From Pyxidicoccus caerfyrddinensis (GTDB taxonomy: Bacteria; Myxococcota; Myxococcia; Myxococcales; Myxococcaceae), in NCBI RefSeq assembly GCF_010894405.1, contig NZ_JAAIYA010000007.1, positions 434,001-498,000 of the forward strand: a DNA stretch of 64,000 nucleotides. Reading direction: 5' to 3'. The notes under the pieces were generated by a model, which worked only from the letters and a program-made list of their open reading frames with translations, did not search any database and was not told the DNA's origin. Below, piece after piece: positions 52,911 through 61,184 of this stretch. The translations under genes were made by a program, and so were the position numbers. The stretch's first letter is position 1; the number at the start of each line of letters is the position of its first letter.

Positions 52911-54092
52911 TCAGAACATGTCGCGGATGGTCGGCTGCGGGCCGGAGAACAGGGACACCGCCGCGCGCACCGTGGCGTCATCCGCCTCCAGCAGGCCCGC
53001 CATCCGCAGCGCCTCGGCGGACTGGTAGCCCGTGTAGAGCGGGGCCAGGCCGCTCACACCCAACCGCAGGCTCCCGTCCCCACCCTTCCGCACGCGCGCC
53101 GCGCCGTCCGAGACTTCCAGCACGAAGCGCCCTCGGTTCTCCGGGAAGAGGTCGTCCTCCACCTCCAGGTGCAGCGCCCCGGACAGCCCCGCCGGCCAGC
53201 CGCGCGCCTCCAGCGCCTTCGCCACGTCCAGCACCCGCACCATCCAGTGCATGTCCAGCTTCACCGTGTACGTCTGCTCGCGCACCATCATGAGCAACGG
53301 GTCATCCGTCCCGCCGTACCACACGGCCTCCGACACCAGGGAGCGGTGGTCGCCCAGGAAGCTCAGGATGCGCCGCGCCGCCGCGGGCGTGTTGGCCACG
53401 ATGTCCGACAGGAACAGCTCCTGCTTCCACCCCGCGAGCGACTTGCGCACGACGAACAGATGCCCCTCCACACCGGACGCACCCTCCACGAGGTAGCCCG
53501 TCGCCGTCCCGTCGCGCGGGGCGTACACGCGGCTCCACACATAGGGGCCACGGGCCAGCCAGCCCTGCCGCGCCTGGGCGGAGCGCTGGTAGCCCGCGGC
53601 GATGGCCGCCTCGTCCTTGGCCTCGATGGGCCGCAAGGACAGGGTGCGCTCGCTCACGTTCAGCATGGGAACCTGGAGACGCACCTCGTACCGCGCGCCG
53701 GAGTGCTCGTAGCCCACGCGCCGGTAGAGCGGCTGCGTGGCGGGATAGAGCGTGGACAGCGGCGCCCCCGTCGCGCGGGCCTCGCGCAGCACGTTCTGCA
53801 TCAGCCGGGTGGCGGTGCCCTGGCCGCGGTGCACCGGGGACACGCCCACTCCGCCGATGCCCACGATGGGCACGTTGCGCCCGCCGTACCACTGCCCCAT
53901 GGGAATGAAGACGAGCGTCCCCGCGACACGGCCTCCCTCGCGTATCAGCCGCAGGCTCGACGCGCCCACTCGCTGCGTCCAGGTGGTCGCCGCCGCCGGC
54001 GCCATCGCATACGACTGCACCATGATGTCCGCGGCCGCCGCCAGCTCCTGCTCGTCTCGCGGAGACCCGTAGTCCCCAGGTGTCGTGTCCAC
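52911..54092 (-). CDS. Eis-like GNAT acetyltransferase
   Basis: 393 residues, the usual length for the Eis family, which has two GNAT-fold halves followed by an SCP2-like C-terminal domain. The acetyl-CoA loop is VHRGQGTATRLM (Arg89-Gly92). LYPATQPLYRRVGY (115-128) matches the conserved Tyr-rich region of the family. The protein ends in Phe, as Eis does, where the terminal carboxylate takes part in catalysis. Known members acetylate amines of aminoglycosides or of proteins; the substrate here is unknown. The GTG start at 54092 follows GGGAGGGG with 7-nt spacing; the ATG just upstream is out of frame. It lies 51 bp downstream of the CULT gene on the same strand. Confidence 0.9.
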   Translation of the reverse strand: MDTTPGDYGSPRDEQELAAAADIMVQSYAMAPAAATTWTQRVGASSLRLIREGGRVAGTLVFIPMGQWYGGRNVPIVGIGGVGVSPVHRGQGTATRLMQNVLREARATGAPLSTLYPATQPLYRRVGYEHSGARYEVRLQVPMLNVSERTLSLRPIEAKDEAAIAAGYQRSAQARQGWLARGPYVWSRVYAPRDGTATGYLVEGASGVEGHLFVVRKSLAGWKQELFLSDIVANTPAAARRILSFLGDHRSLVSEAVWYGGTDDPLLMMVREQTYTVKLDMHWMVRVLDVAKALEARGWPAGLSGALHLEVEDDLFPENRGRFVLEVSDGAARVRKGGDGSLRLGVSGLAPLYTGYQSAEALRMAGLLEADDATVRAAVSLFSGPQPTIRDMF

Positions 54093-54143
54093 GTTGCATC
54101 CCCTCCCGATGCGTTCCGTTGCGCTCTGGAGTGCGTAGCACGC

Positions 54144-54578
54144 TCAGGACGGCAGGGTCAGCCTGTCCAGCAGCAGCCCGAAGAAGTCACCCGCGCCTCG
54201 GAAGGCCCAGCCCAGGTGCGTGCCACAGGCGGCACAGTGCGCCACCTGCCAGGCGTATCCGGGGAACCACGTAGCCTCGGCCGTGGGCGGTCCGTCCACG
54301 GCGCAGCCCTCCGCCTGCGCGAAGCACCCGAAGTGGAAGACGATGCCGAACGGGTTGACGCGCGTGTGCTCGTGCCGGCTGTTGATGGGGATGCGGTGGC
54401 GCTCGCGTGTCACGGGATGGCCACAGCGCGCGCAGCACAGCGGTGCCTCGGGCTCGCGCGTCTCCAGGGCCTCCTCGGCCTTGGCCTCCGGTGCCCCGGG
54501 CTCTCCGGACGCCGGGCCCTTGAGCCACCAGGCGCCTGCGAGGTGCCGTGCCTCCCCGTGTCTGGCCGCCTGCATCAT
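54144..54578 (-). CDS. Stand-alone CULT (cereblon-type thalidomide-binding-like) domain protein
   Basis: 144 residues. After a 45-residue variable N-terminus the whole protein fits the CULT domain, known from the C-terminus of eukaryotic cereblon and from small bacterial proteins such as MsCI4 of Magnetospirillum. Two CxxC pairs (Cys49/Cys52 and Cys115/Cys118) can bind the structural zinc. Trp104, Trp110 and Trp124 have exactly the 6- and 14-residue spacing of the tri-tryptophan cage (human W380, W386, W400), and Phe126 fits the following aromatic. No signal peptide or membrane segment is seen. The natural ligand and role of bacterial CULT proteins are not established. Two adjacent ATGs (54578, 54575) are possible starts, right after GGAAGGG. 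Confidence 0.85.
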   Translation of the reverse strand: MMQAARHGEARHLAGAWWLKGPASGEPGAPEAKAEEALETREPEAPLCCARCGHPVTRERHRIPINSRHEHTRVNPFGIVFHFGCFAQAEGCAVDGPPTAEATWFPGYAWQVAHCAACGTHLGWAFRGAGDFFGLLLDRLTLPS

Positions 54579-54647
54579 CCCTTCCGCTCCATGCTTCTCA
54601 GGTAGCCCCGATGCGCTGGGAACGGGAGGGGCCCCAGGCTCGGAGTC

Positions 54648-55175
54648 TCACAAAGCCAGGCGCTGCAGCTTCGCGTAGAAGGACGGCGCGAGCAGGTAGG
54701 CGAACGTCGCGTCGCCGAAGCCCAGCAGGTCGCCGTCCCGCACGTGCAGCTCGCCGCCCGGCGCCAGCTCCTTCGCATTGATGAAGGTGCCGTTGCTCGA
54801 CTTGAGGTCCACCAGCGTGCAGCCCGCCGCGGGGCCGTGCCAGCACAGCTGCGCGTGGCGCTTGGAGACGGAAGGCTCGTTGACGACCAGGTCGCAGTCC
54901 GGCTGGCGGCCCACGGTGAGCACGTCCTGCCCGTCCACCGGCGGCAGCGTGGCCACGGTGAGCGCGTCGAAGTGCAGCCAGAGGGCCACCTGCTGGCGCT
55001 CCAGGCTGGGAATGTCTCGCGCCATCGTCGTGCGGGCCGCGCCCATCTTCAGCGCGAGCTGCGCCATCACCGGGCTGGGCGGCTTCTGCACCAGCACGAA
55101 GGGCCCCACCTGCCGGCAGAAGAACGGTTCAGTCAACCGCCTGCTCAGCGCTCGCAATTCCTGGACGGTCAGCAT
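54648..55175 (-). CDS. FHA-domain protein
   Basis: About 175 residues. The C-terminal half is a forkhead-associated domain that binds phosphothreonine peptides: VGRQPDCDLVV (Gly-Arg near residue 90), SVSKRH (SxxH, His107) and SSNGTFIN (Asn128). The N-terminal 80 residues are not recognised. The ATG at 55175 has GGGGGA 7-8 nt upstream and is preferred to a GTG at 55190. It lies 36 bp downstream of the GspE/PilB-like ATPase gene and is probably co-transcribed with it. It may link Ser/Thr-kinase signalling, common in myxobacteria, to the ATPase or its machinery (inference). Confidence 0.92.
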   Translation of the reverse strand: MLTVQELRALSRRLTEPFFCRQVGPFVLVQKPPSPVMAQLALKMGAARTTMARDIPSLERQQVALWLHFDALTVATLPPVDGQDVLTVGRQPDCDLVVNEPSVSKRHAQLCWHGPAAGCTLVDLKSSNGTFINAKELAPGGELHVRDGDLLGFGDATFAYLLAPSFYAKLQRLAL

Positions 55176-55211
55176 GGCCTGGTCCCCCACCCTCGTTTCG
55201 AGGCCGGCATC

Positions 55212-56744
55212 CTACCCGGCGTCCTGCTCCTCGTCGCGGGTGGACAGGATGTGGCGGTACGGCACCACGCGCACCAGCTCCGCGAGCGTCGTCTCGCGAG
55301 CGGACACCTTGTCCAGCGCGTCGTGCACCAGCGTGCGCAGTCCGTGCGCCCGCGCGTGGCGGCGCAGCTCCACGGTAGGCGCGCCCCGGGCGATGAGGTC
55401 CTGGAGGTCCGGGTCCACCAGCAACAGCTCGAAGATGCCCAGACGCCCCTTGTAGCCGGTGTGGTGGCACGCCTCGCAGCCGCGCCCCGCGTGCGGCAAC
55501 ACGCCCTTCAGCAGCCGGCCGAGGAGCGCCTCCTGCTCCGCGGTGGGCGGGACGGGCTCCACGCACTGCTCGCAGATGCGGCGCACCAGTCGCTGGGCCA
55601 GCACCGCCAGCAACGAGTCGCTGATGTCCACGTCGTCCAGCTTCAGCCCGCGCAGCCGCGCCACCGCGCCCACCGCGTCCGCGGTGTGCAGCGTGCCCAG
55701 CACCACGTGGCCGGTGGCCGCCGCGGTGAGGGCCATGCTGCCCGTCTCCAAATCACGGACCTCGCCCACCAGCATGACGTTGGGGTCCTGACGGAGCATG
55801 GCGCGCAGCAGCGTCGCGTGCGGCATCTGCTGCGTCACCTGCTTCTGGTTCACCTTGGGGACGTAGTACTCGATGGGGTCCTCGGCGGTGATGATCTTCC
55901 TGCGGCCGTCGTTGAGCCGGGCCAGCGCCGAGTACAGCGTCGTCGTCTTGCCGCTGCCCGTGGGCCCGGTGACGAGCACCAGTCCCTCCGGGTTGCACAG
56001 GAGCTGGAGGAAGAGCGTCTGCATGGCCGGGGCCATGCCCAGCTTCTCCACGGGGACCAGGCCCACGCTGGAGTCGAGGATGCGGATGACCACGTCCTCG
56101 CCCACGGGGCTGGGCACCACGCTGACGCGGTAGTCCACCAGCTTGCGCCCGTCAGCGCCCTCCAGGAGCGCGCGGAGGCGGCCGTCCTGCGGGCGGCGGC
56201 GCTCGGTGATGTCCAGCCCGGCGAGCAGCTTGATGCGGCTGACCACCTCCGGCAGAGAGCGCGGGTCGATGTCCGTGTACGACTGGTGGAGGATGCCGTC
56301 GATGCGATAGCGCAGGTCCACGTCGTCGAAGTAGCCCTCCACGTGGATGTCGGACGCCTTGAGCTCCACGGCGGTGGCGAGCACGTGCTCCACCAGCTCC
56401 ACGGCGGACGGGTCCTCGGACAGCGGCACGCGGGCCTTGAGCGTGAGGTCCGCGGTGATGCGAGGCCCCGCGCCGAAGCCCACCTCCAGCGCGGACTCCA
56501 CCTCGTAGTGGTTGAGGTGCACGGGCTGGAGCGGGCGCCGGAGGAAGTCGCCGATGAGCTCGAGGATGACGCGGTTGTCCGGCTGGACCATGCCCACCGT
56601 CACCGGCGTGGCGTGCGCGGCCGGGTCCACGCGGCCCAGCACCGCCACCTTGTTGCGCCGGCAGAAGGACTCCGGGAGCAGCCGGAGCGACGGCCGGTCC
56701 AACGTGAACTGGGAGAGCTCGGAGAAGGGAGGGACGTCCGCCAT
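55212..56744 (-). CDS. GspE/PilB-family secretion ATPase
   Basis: 510 residues. Hexameric cytoplasmic ATPase of type II secretion or type IV pilus assembly systems. It has Walker A GPTGSGKTT (260-268), the Asp box ITAEDPIEY, Walker B LVGEVRDLETG, the His box TGHVVLGTLHT and a zinc tetracysteine (Cys391, Cys394, Cys423, Cys426), which places it with GspE/PilB rather than the retraction ATPase PilT. The N-terminal region (1-100) is a reduced MshEN-like part. The start is fixed by AGGAGG at 56749-56754, 4 nt before the ATG. No pilin, platform protein, secretin or prepilin peptidase gene is nearby, so it is an orphan member paired with an FHA gene. Confidence 0.93.
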   Translation of the reverse strand: MADVPPFSELSQFTLDRPSLRLLPESFCRRNKVAVLGRVDPAAHATPVTVGMVQPDNRVILELIGDFLRRPLQPVHLNHYEVESALEVGFGAGPRITADLTLKARVPLSEDPSAVELVEHVLATAVELKASDIHVEGYFDDVDLRYRIDGILHQSYTDIDPRSLPEVVSRIKLLAGLDITERRRPQDGRLRALLEGADGRKLVDYRVSVVPSPVGEDVVIRILDSSVGLVPVEKLGMAPAMQTLFLQLLCNPEGLVLVTGPTGSGKTTTLYSALARLNDGRRKIITAEDPIEYYVPKVNQKQVTQQMPHATLLRAMLRQDPNVMLVGEVRDLETGSMALTAAATGHVVLGTLHTADAVGAVARLRGLKLDDVDISDSLLAVLAQRLVRRICEQCVEPVPPTAEQEALLGRLLKGVLPHAGRGCEACHHTGYKGRLGIFELLLVDPDLQDLIARGAPTVELRRHARAHGLRTLVHDALDKVSARETTLAELVRVVPYRHILSTRDEEQDAG

Positions 56745-56797
56745 GTGCCTCCTGGATTATCAGCCCGGGCCGGGGGTGGGCTACGGGGGGCCGCGAC

Positions 56798-57907
56798 TCA
56801 CCGCTTCGCCGGCATCCCTTCCGGCCCCAGGTCCGGAGGCACCAACTGGAGCGTCACGCCGAGCCGTCGCGCGAGCCAGAGCCCCAGGTGCAGCGAGGCG
56901 CGCGGAGAGCCGGACGCGGTCTGCACACGCCGGTGCTCGTTGGCCGCACGAACCCAGAGGGTGAAGTCCACGGCTCCGTCGCTGTCCACGGTCCGCTCGA
57001 CAGAGAGCTTCGGGAGTGCGTAGCGCGTGTGTCCGGTGTGGAAGAGGCCGTGAGTGATGCGGACGAGCGCGCCCTGCTGGACCCACCACTGCTCCCGCCC
57101 GTGCCTGCCACGCGAGGCCTTCACTCCCGCCAGCACCGCCAGCGTCCCCAGGCCCCAGGCGATGAGCGTGCCCGTCCGGTCGCCTCCATCGGCGAGCAGC
57201 CGCCACGCCAGAAGGACTGCGCCCACGCCCAGGTAGAGCGCGGCGGAGCCCCACCCCCACGTCGCCCGACTGCGAGCGCGGCGCGAGGGGCGAAGAACGG
57301 CAGCGCCCTCCGGGCCGCCTGCCAGCTCCCAGCCCGCGGGGGTGATGTTCGCGATGTCCCCCGGGTCCGCCGCGAGTCGGAACAGCTCTCTCAGCCGGTC
57401 CGCCAGCGCGCGGCGCTCCTCCACGGAGGCGTTCCGGACCAACTCCACCTGCTCGCCGCTGGTGAGGCTCGCCACCAGTGCGCCGCTCGGGCCCTCCGGC
57501 TCCAGGTCCACCAGCTCGTCGCGTCCCACCTGGCGCTCCGAGCGCCACGGCCCCAGCCTCCACCACCGCGTCAGGCCCTCGCGATTGAAGGCGAGTCGCT
57601 CCTCGCTGGAGACAATCCACAGGAACGCGCGCCAGGAGGACACTCCCGCCGCCGTCCACAGGAGCGCCCACGCGACGGTGACGAGCAGCGTCAGCACCGA
57701 GCTCAAGGGATGACCCCTGGCGACGCCCACCAGCGGGACGGGCAGCACCAGGTCGTGGACCATGACGCCCAGCGCGAACAGACCGAACAGCTCTGCCAGC
57801 GTCCAGCCGACGAGCCATACGCCCAGGAGCCCCGCCGAGACAGGGCGCCACCGCCCCGTGGGCCGGGCCCGGGCCGTCCATCCGTTCGCATCCTTCTCCA
57901 GCCTCAT
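56798..57907 (-). CDS. Membrane protein of unknown function
   Basis: 369 residues, family not recognised. About four hydrophobic segments occur in two pairs (near 23-55 and 70-100, then 218-235 and 245-262). Between and after them are soluble stretches rich in Arg, Trp and Glu that look beta-rich, possibly PH-like membrane-associated domains. It reads away from the symporter-kinase operon, with 114 bp between the starts, and ends 53 bp before the start of the PilB-like gene on the same strand. No function is proposed. Confidence 0.8.
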   Translation of the reverse strand: MRLEKDANGWTARARPTGRWRPVSAGLLGVWLVGWTLAELFGLFALGVMVHDLVLPVPLVGVARGHPLSSVLTLLVTVAWALLWTAAGVSSWRAFLWIVSSEERLAFNREGLTRWWRLGPWRSERQVGRDELVDLEPEGPSGALVASLTSGEQVELVRNASVEERRALADRLRELFRLAADPGDIANITPAGWELAGGPEGAAVLRPSRRARSRATWGWGSAALYLGVGAVLLAWRLLADGGDRTGTLIAWGLGTLAVLAGVKASRGRHGREQWWVQQGALVRITHGLFHTGHTRYALPKLSVERTVDSDGAVDFTLWVRAANEHRRVQTASGSPRASLHLGLWLARRLGVTLQLVPPDLGPEGMPAKR

Positions 57908-57938
57908 ACCGCCTGCACTCCCGGCATGTTCGAGCCCC

Positions 57939-57964
57939 TGCTCGGAGGAATGCTACTCCGAGCA
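57939..57964. promoter_or_regulatory. Perfect inverted repeat in the divergent promoter region
   Basis: TGCTCGGAG-8 nt-CTCCGAGCA, 9-bp perfect arms, in the 114-bp space between a membrane-protein gene and the divergent sensor operon. Size and symmetry fit a dimeric regulator operator. No matching -35/-10 was identified with confidence. Confidence 0.45.
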
Positions 57965-58021
57965 TGGAGACAAGCCGCCCGGGCCGCTCCCGAAAGTGCG
58001 TCGCCTGCTATCCTTCGCGGC

Positions 58022-58222
58022 ATGAAGCGCCCCTCCGAGCCCGACGCGCCGGCCATGCCGTCGCTGCTCGTCTTCGCCATCGCGGTGCTCGTCTTCGGCT
58101 CTCCGCTGCGCCGGCTGTGGCTGGCGGAGGGCGCGCCCGGCTACCTGCCCTTCCTCGTCTGGCTGGGCGTCATCGCCCTGGGAGGCTGGGTGGCCTGGCG
58201 GAGCGGCGACCATGACGCTTGA
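58022..58222 (+). CDS. Small two-helix membrane protein, first gene of the sensor operon
   Basis: 66 residues with two hydrophobic helices (MPSLLVFAIAVLVFGSPL and YLPFLVWLGVIALGGWVAW) and charged ends. Its last 11 bp overlap the start of the symporter-kinase gene, so the two are probably translationally coupled. It may be a small subunit or chaperone for the symporter domain (inference). No clear ribosome site precedes the ATG. Confidence 0.75.
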   Translation: MKRPSEPDAPAMPSLLVFAIAVLVFGSPLRRLWLAEGAPGYLPFLVWLGVIALGGWVAWRSGDHDA

Positions 58223-61184
58223 GCTGGGCCCGCTCGTCGCGGCGTCCGTCGCGTACCTGCTCGTCCTCTTCCTCGTGGCCTACGCGGCCGAGCGGGGCGT
58301 CATCCCCGCGCGCATCACCCAGCACCCGCTCGTCTACTCGCTGGCGCTGGGCGTGTACGCCACGTCGTGGTCCTACTTCGGCAGCGTGGGGTACGCGGCG
58401 CGGCACGGCTTCCGCTACCTGGGCATCTACCTGGGCGTCACGCTGGCGTGCCTGCTGAGCCCCGTGCTGTGGCGGCCGCTGCTGCGGCTGACGCGTGAGC
58501 TGCAGCTCACGTCGCTGGCGGACGTGCTGGCCTTCCGCTACCCGGGCCAGTCCACCGGCACGGCGGTGACGCTGTTCATGCTGGCCGGAAGCCTGCCGTA
58601 CCTGGCGCTGCAGGTGCGCGCCGTCGTGGAGTCCGCGAAGGTGCTCAGCCCCTCCGCGTCGCCCACGCTGGTGGGCCTGGGCTTCTGCGCGGTGCTGACC
58701 GGATTCTCCGTCCTCTTCGGCGCGCGACACCTCACCCCGCGCGAGCGGCACGAGGGGCTGATGCTGGCCATCGCCTTCGAGTCCGCGGTGAAGGTGGTGG
58801 CGCTCATGGCAGTGGGCCTGTGGGCGGTGTCCTCCGTGTTCGGCGGCGTGGACGGGCTGATGGCGTGGCTGGACGCGCACCCGGAGGCGGTGGACGGGCT
58901 CCAGCGCCCGGCCCGGGACGCATCCTGGGCGCCGCTGCTGGTGCTGTCCTGCGCTGCGGCCTTCCTGACGCCGCGCAGCTACCACGTGGCCTTCACCGAG
59001 GCTCCAGAGAAGGACGGGTGGGCCACCGCCACCTGGGCGCTGCCCCTGCTGCTCCTGGTGATGAACCTGTTCGTGCCGGTGCTGCTGTGGAGCGGCGACG
59101 CGGTGGGGCTGCCCTGGCCCGCGGACTTCCACGTGCTGGGGGTGCCGGCGTCGCGCGGGGCCACGGGGCTCGCGCTGGTGGCCTTCCTGGGCGGCGTGTC
59201 CGCGGCGAGCGCCATGGTCATCGTCACCACACTCGCGCTGGCGCCCATGTGCCTCACGCACCTGGTGCTGCCCCTGGGCTACGCGCGCGGCCAGCCGCAC
59301 CTGTATGGCTGGCTCTTGTGGGCGCGGCGGCTGCTCATCGCCATCATCATCCTGGCGGGCTACGGCTTCTACCGGCTGCTGGACACGCGCAGCACGGGGC
59401 TGGTGGACCTGGGGCTCGTGTCCTTCGTCGCGGTGGCGCAGTTCGCCCCGGGCGTGCTGGGGCTGCTCTTCTGGAAGCGCGGCACGCGGGCGGGGCTGCT
59501 CTCGGGGTTGAGCGTCGGCGCGGCCACGTGGGCGGTGACGCTGGTGGTGCCGCTGTGGGCCTCGCCCGGCGTGGTGGCGTGGACGCGGCGGGTGGCGGGG
59601 CTGCTCGGCTTCCCCTCGGACGAGCCGTGGGGGTTCTCCACCTTCGCGTCGCTGACGCTCAACGTGCTGGCCTTCGTGGCGGTGTCGCTGGCCACGCGGC
59701 AGTCGGCGCGGGAGGCGGAGGCAGCGCGGGCCTGCACGCGCGAGGCGCCCGCGCTGGCCTCGGGCGGCGTGGTGGCGGGCTCGCCGGAGGAGTTCCGCCG
59801 GAGCCTGGAGCCGCTGCTGGGCAAGGAAGCCGCGGCGGCGGAGGTGGACCGGGCGCTGGCCTCGCTGGGCCTGCCCCCTGACGAGCGGCGGCCCGCGGAG
59901 TTGCGCCGGCTGCGCGACGGCGTGGAGCGCAACCTGTCGGGGCTTCTCGGCCCGGTGCTGGCGCGACTGACGGTGGAGGAGGCGCTGCGGCTGGAGCCGG
60001 AGGCGCGCACCGCGCTGGCGGAGCAGCTGCGCTTCGTGGAGGAGCTGCTGCGGGACGCGCGAAGCATGCAGGGTGGACCCGTCCATGCGCTGGAGGCGGT
60101 GCGGCGCTACCTGCGGCGCATCCTCGAGGACCTGCCGCTGGGCGTGTGCGCGGTGGGGCCGGACGGCGAAGTGGTCATCTGGAACGCGGCGCTGGAGCAA
60201 CTGGCGAGCGTGGAGGCGGGCGCGGTGCGGGGCCACCTGCTCGCGGCGCTGCCGGGGCCCTGGGGGCCGCTGCTGTCCGGCTTCGCGGCCGGCGCGGAGG
60301 AGGACACCGAGGCGCGTGTCACCGTGGCGGGAGGCGAGCGCGTGCTGCGCCTGCACCGCTCGCGGCTGTCGGCGGCGGAGGAGCGGGGCAGCGCGTCCGA
60401 GGGCATGGCGCTGCTGGTGGAGGACCTGACGGAGCGCAAGGCGGTGGACGCGCGGCTGGCGCACCAGGACCGGCTGGCTTCGCTGGGCCGGGTGGCGGCG
60501 GGTGTGGCGCACGAGATTGGCAACCCGCTGACGGCGATTGCCAGCCTCGCGCAGAACCTCAAGTACGAGTTGGACGACGCGGAGGCGGTGCGCGAGCGCG
60601 TGGGGCTCATTCTCCAGCAGTGCCGGCGCATCGACGCGATTGTCCGGGCGCTGGTGGGCTTCAGCCACGCTGGCACGGCGGGCGGCGAGGCGCGCCCCTT
60701 CACGCGAGTCTCGGTGGCGCCCCTGCTGACGGAGTCCGTGGAGCTGGCGAGGCTGGCACGCGGCACGCGGAAGGACCGGGGGCTGCGCTTCGAGCACCGC
60801 TGCCCGGAGGGGCTGGAGGTGCTGGGCGATGCGCAGCGGCTGGAGCAGGTGCTGGTGAATCTGCTGACCAACGCCATCGACGCCTCGCCCGACGGCGCGC
60901 TGGTGGAGCTGGTGGCGGAGGTTGACGGCGGGGGCGTCCACCTGCGGGTGCTGGACCGGGGCGCCGGCGTTCCGCGAGAGCTGACCCAGCGCATCTTCGA
61001 GCCCTTCTTCACGACGAAGCAGCCGGGCGAGGGCACGGGGCTGGGGCTGGCGCTGGTGGCGGGAATCGTGCGGGAGCATGGAGGGGCCATGCAGGTGGAC
61101 AGCCGCCCCGGAGGAGGCACCAGCGTGACGGTGAGCCTGCCGGAGCCGCTGGGAGTCCAGACCGGACGGGGAGCCCTGGCATGA
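58212..61184 (+). CDS. Sodium/solute symporter-histidine kinase fusion (CbrA-like)
   Basis: 990 residues. About 1-500 is an SSS-family (PutP-like) transporter with some 12-13 membrane segments. A linker of about 100 residues is followed by a PAS-like domain (about 630-740, GVCAVGPDGEVVIWN), then HisKA with phospho-acceptor His767 in VAHEIGNP and a HATPase with NLLTNAID, DRGAGVP and GTGLGLAL. This layout matches CbrA-type sensors, in which substrate transport or binding is coupled to kinase activity. It overlaps the response regulator gene by ATGA (61181-61184), so the two are a cognate pair. The transported solute cannot be read from sequence; amino acids or small carboxylates are usual for the family. 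Confidence 0.95.
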   Translation: MTLELGPLVAASVAYLLVLFLVAYAAERGVIPARITQHPLVYSLALGVYATSWSYFGSVGYAARHGFRYLGIYLGVTLACLLSPVLWRPLLRLTRELQLTSLADVLAFRYPGQSTGTAVTLFMLAGSLPYLALQVRAVVESAKVLSPSASPTLVGLGFCAVLTGFSVLFGARHLTPRERHEGLMLAIAFESAVKVVALMAVGLWAVSSVFGGVDGLMAWLDAHPEAVDGLQRPARDASWAPLLVLSCAAAFLTPRSYHVAFTEAPEKDGWATATWALPLLLLVMNLFVPVLLWSGDAVGLPWPADFHVLGVPASRGATGLALVAFLGGVSAASAMVIVTTLALAPMCLTHLVLPLGYARGQPHLYGWLLWARRLLIAIIILAGYGFYRLLDTRSTGLVDLGLVSFVAVAQFAPGVLGLLFWKRGTRAGLLSGLSVGAATWAVTLVVPLWASPGVVAWTRRVAGLLGFPSDEPWGFSTFASLTLNVLAFVAVSLATRQSAREAEAARACTREAPALASGGVVAGSPEEFRRSLEPLLGKEAAAAEVDRALASLGLPPDERRPAELRRLRDGVERNLSGLLGPVLARLTVEEALRLEPEARTALAEQLRFVEELLRDARSMQGGPVHALEAVRRYLRRILEDLPLGVCAVGPDGEVVIWNAALEQLASVEAGAVRGHLLAALPGPWGPLLSGFAAGAEEDTEARVTVAGGERVLRLHRSRLSAAEERGSASEGMALLVEDLTERKAVDARLAHQDRLASLGRVAAGVAHEIGNPLTAIASLAQNLKYELDDAEAVRERVGLILQQCRRIDAIVRALVGFSHAGTAGGEARPFTRVSVAPLLTESVELARLARGTRKDRGLRFEHRCPEGLEVLGDAQRLEQVLVNLLTNAIDASPDGALVELVAEVDGGGVHLRVLDRGAGVPRELTQRIFEPFFTTKQPGEGTGLGLALVAGIVREHGGAMQVDSRPGGGTSVTVSLPEPLGVQTGRGALA

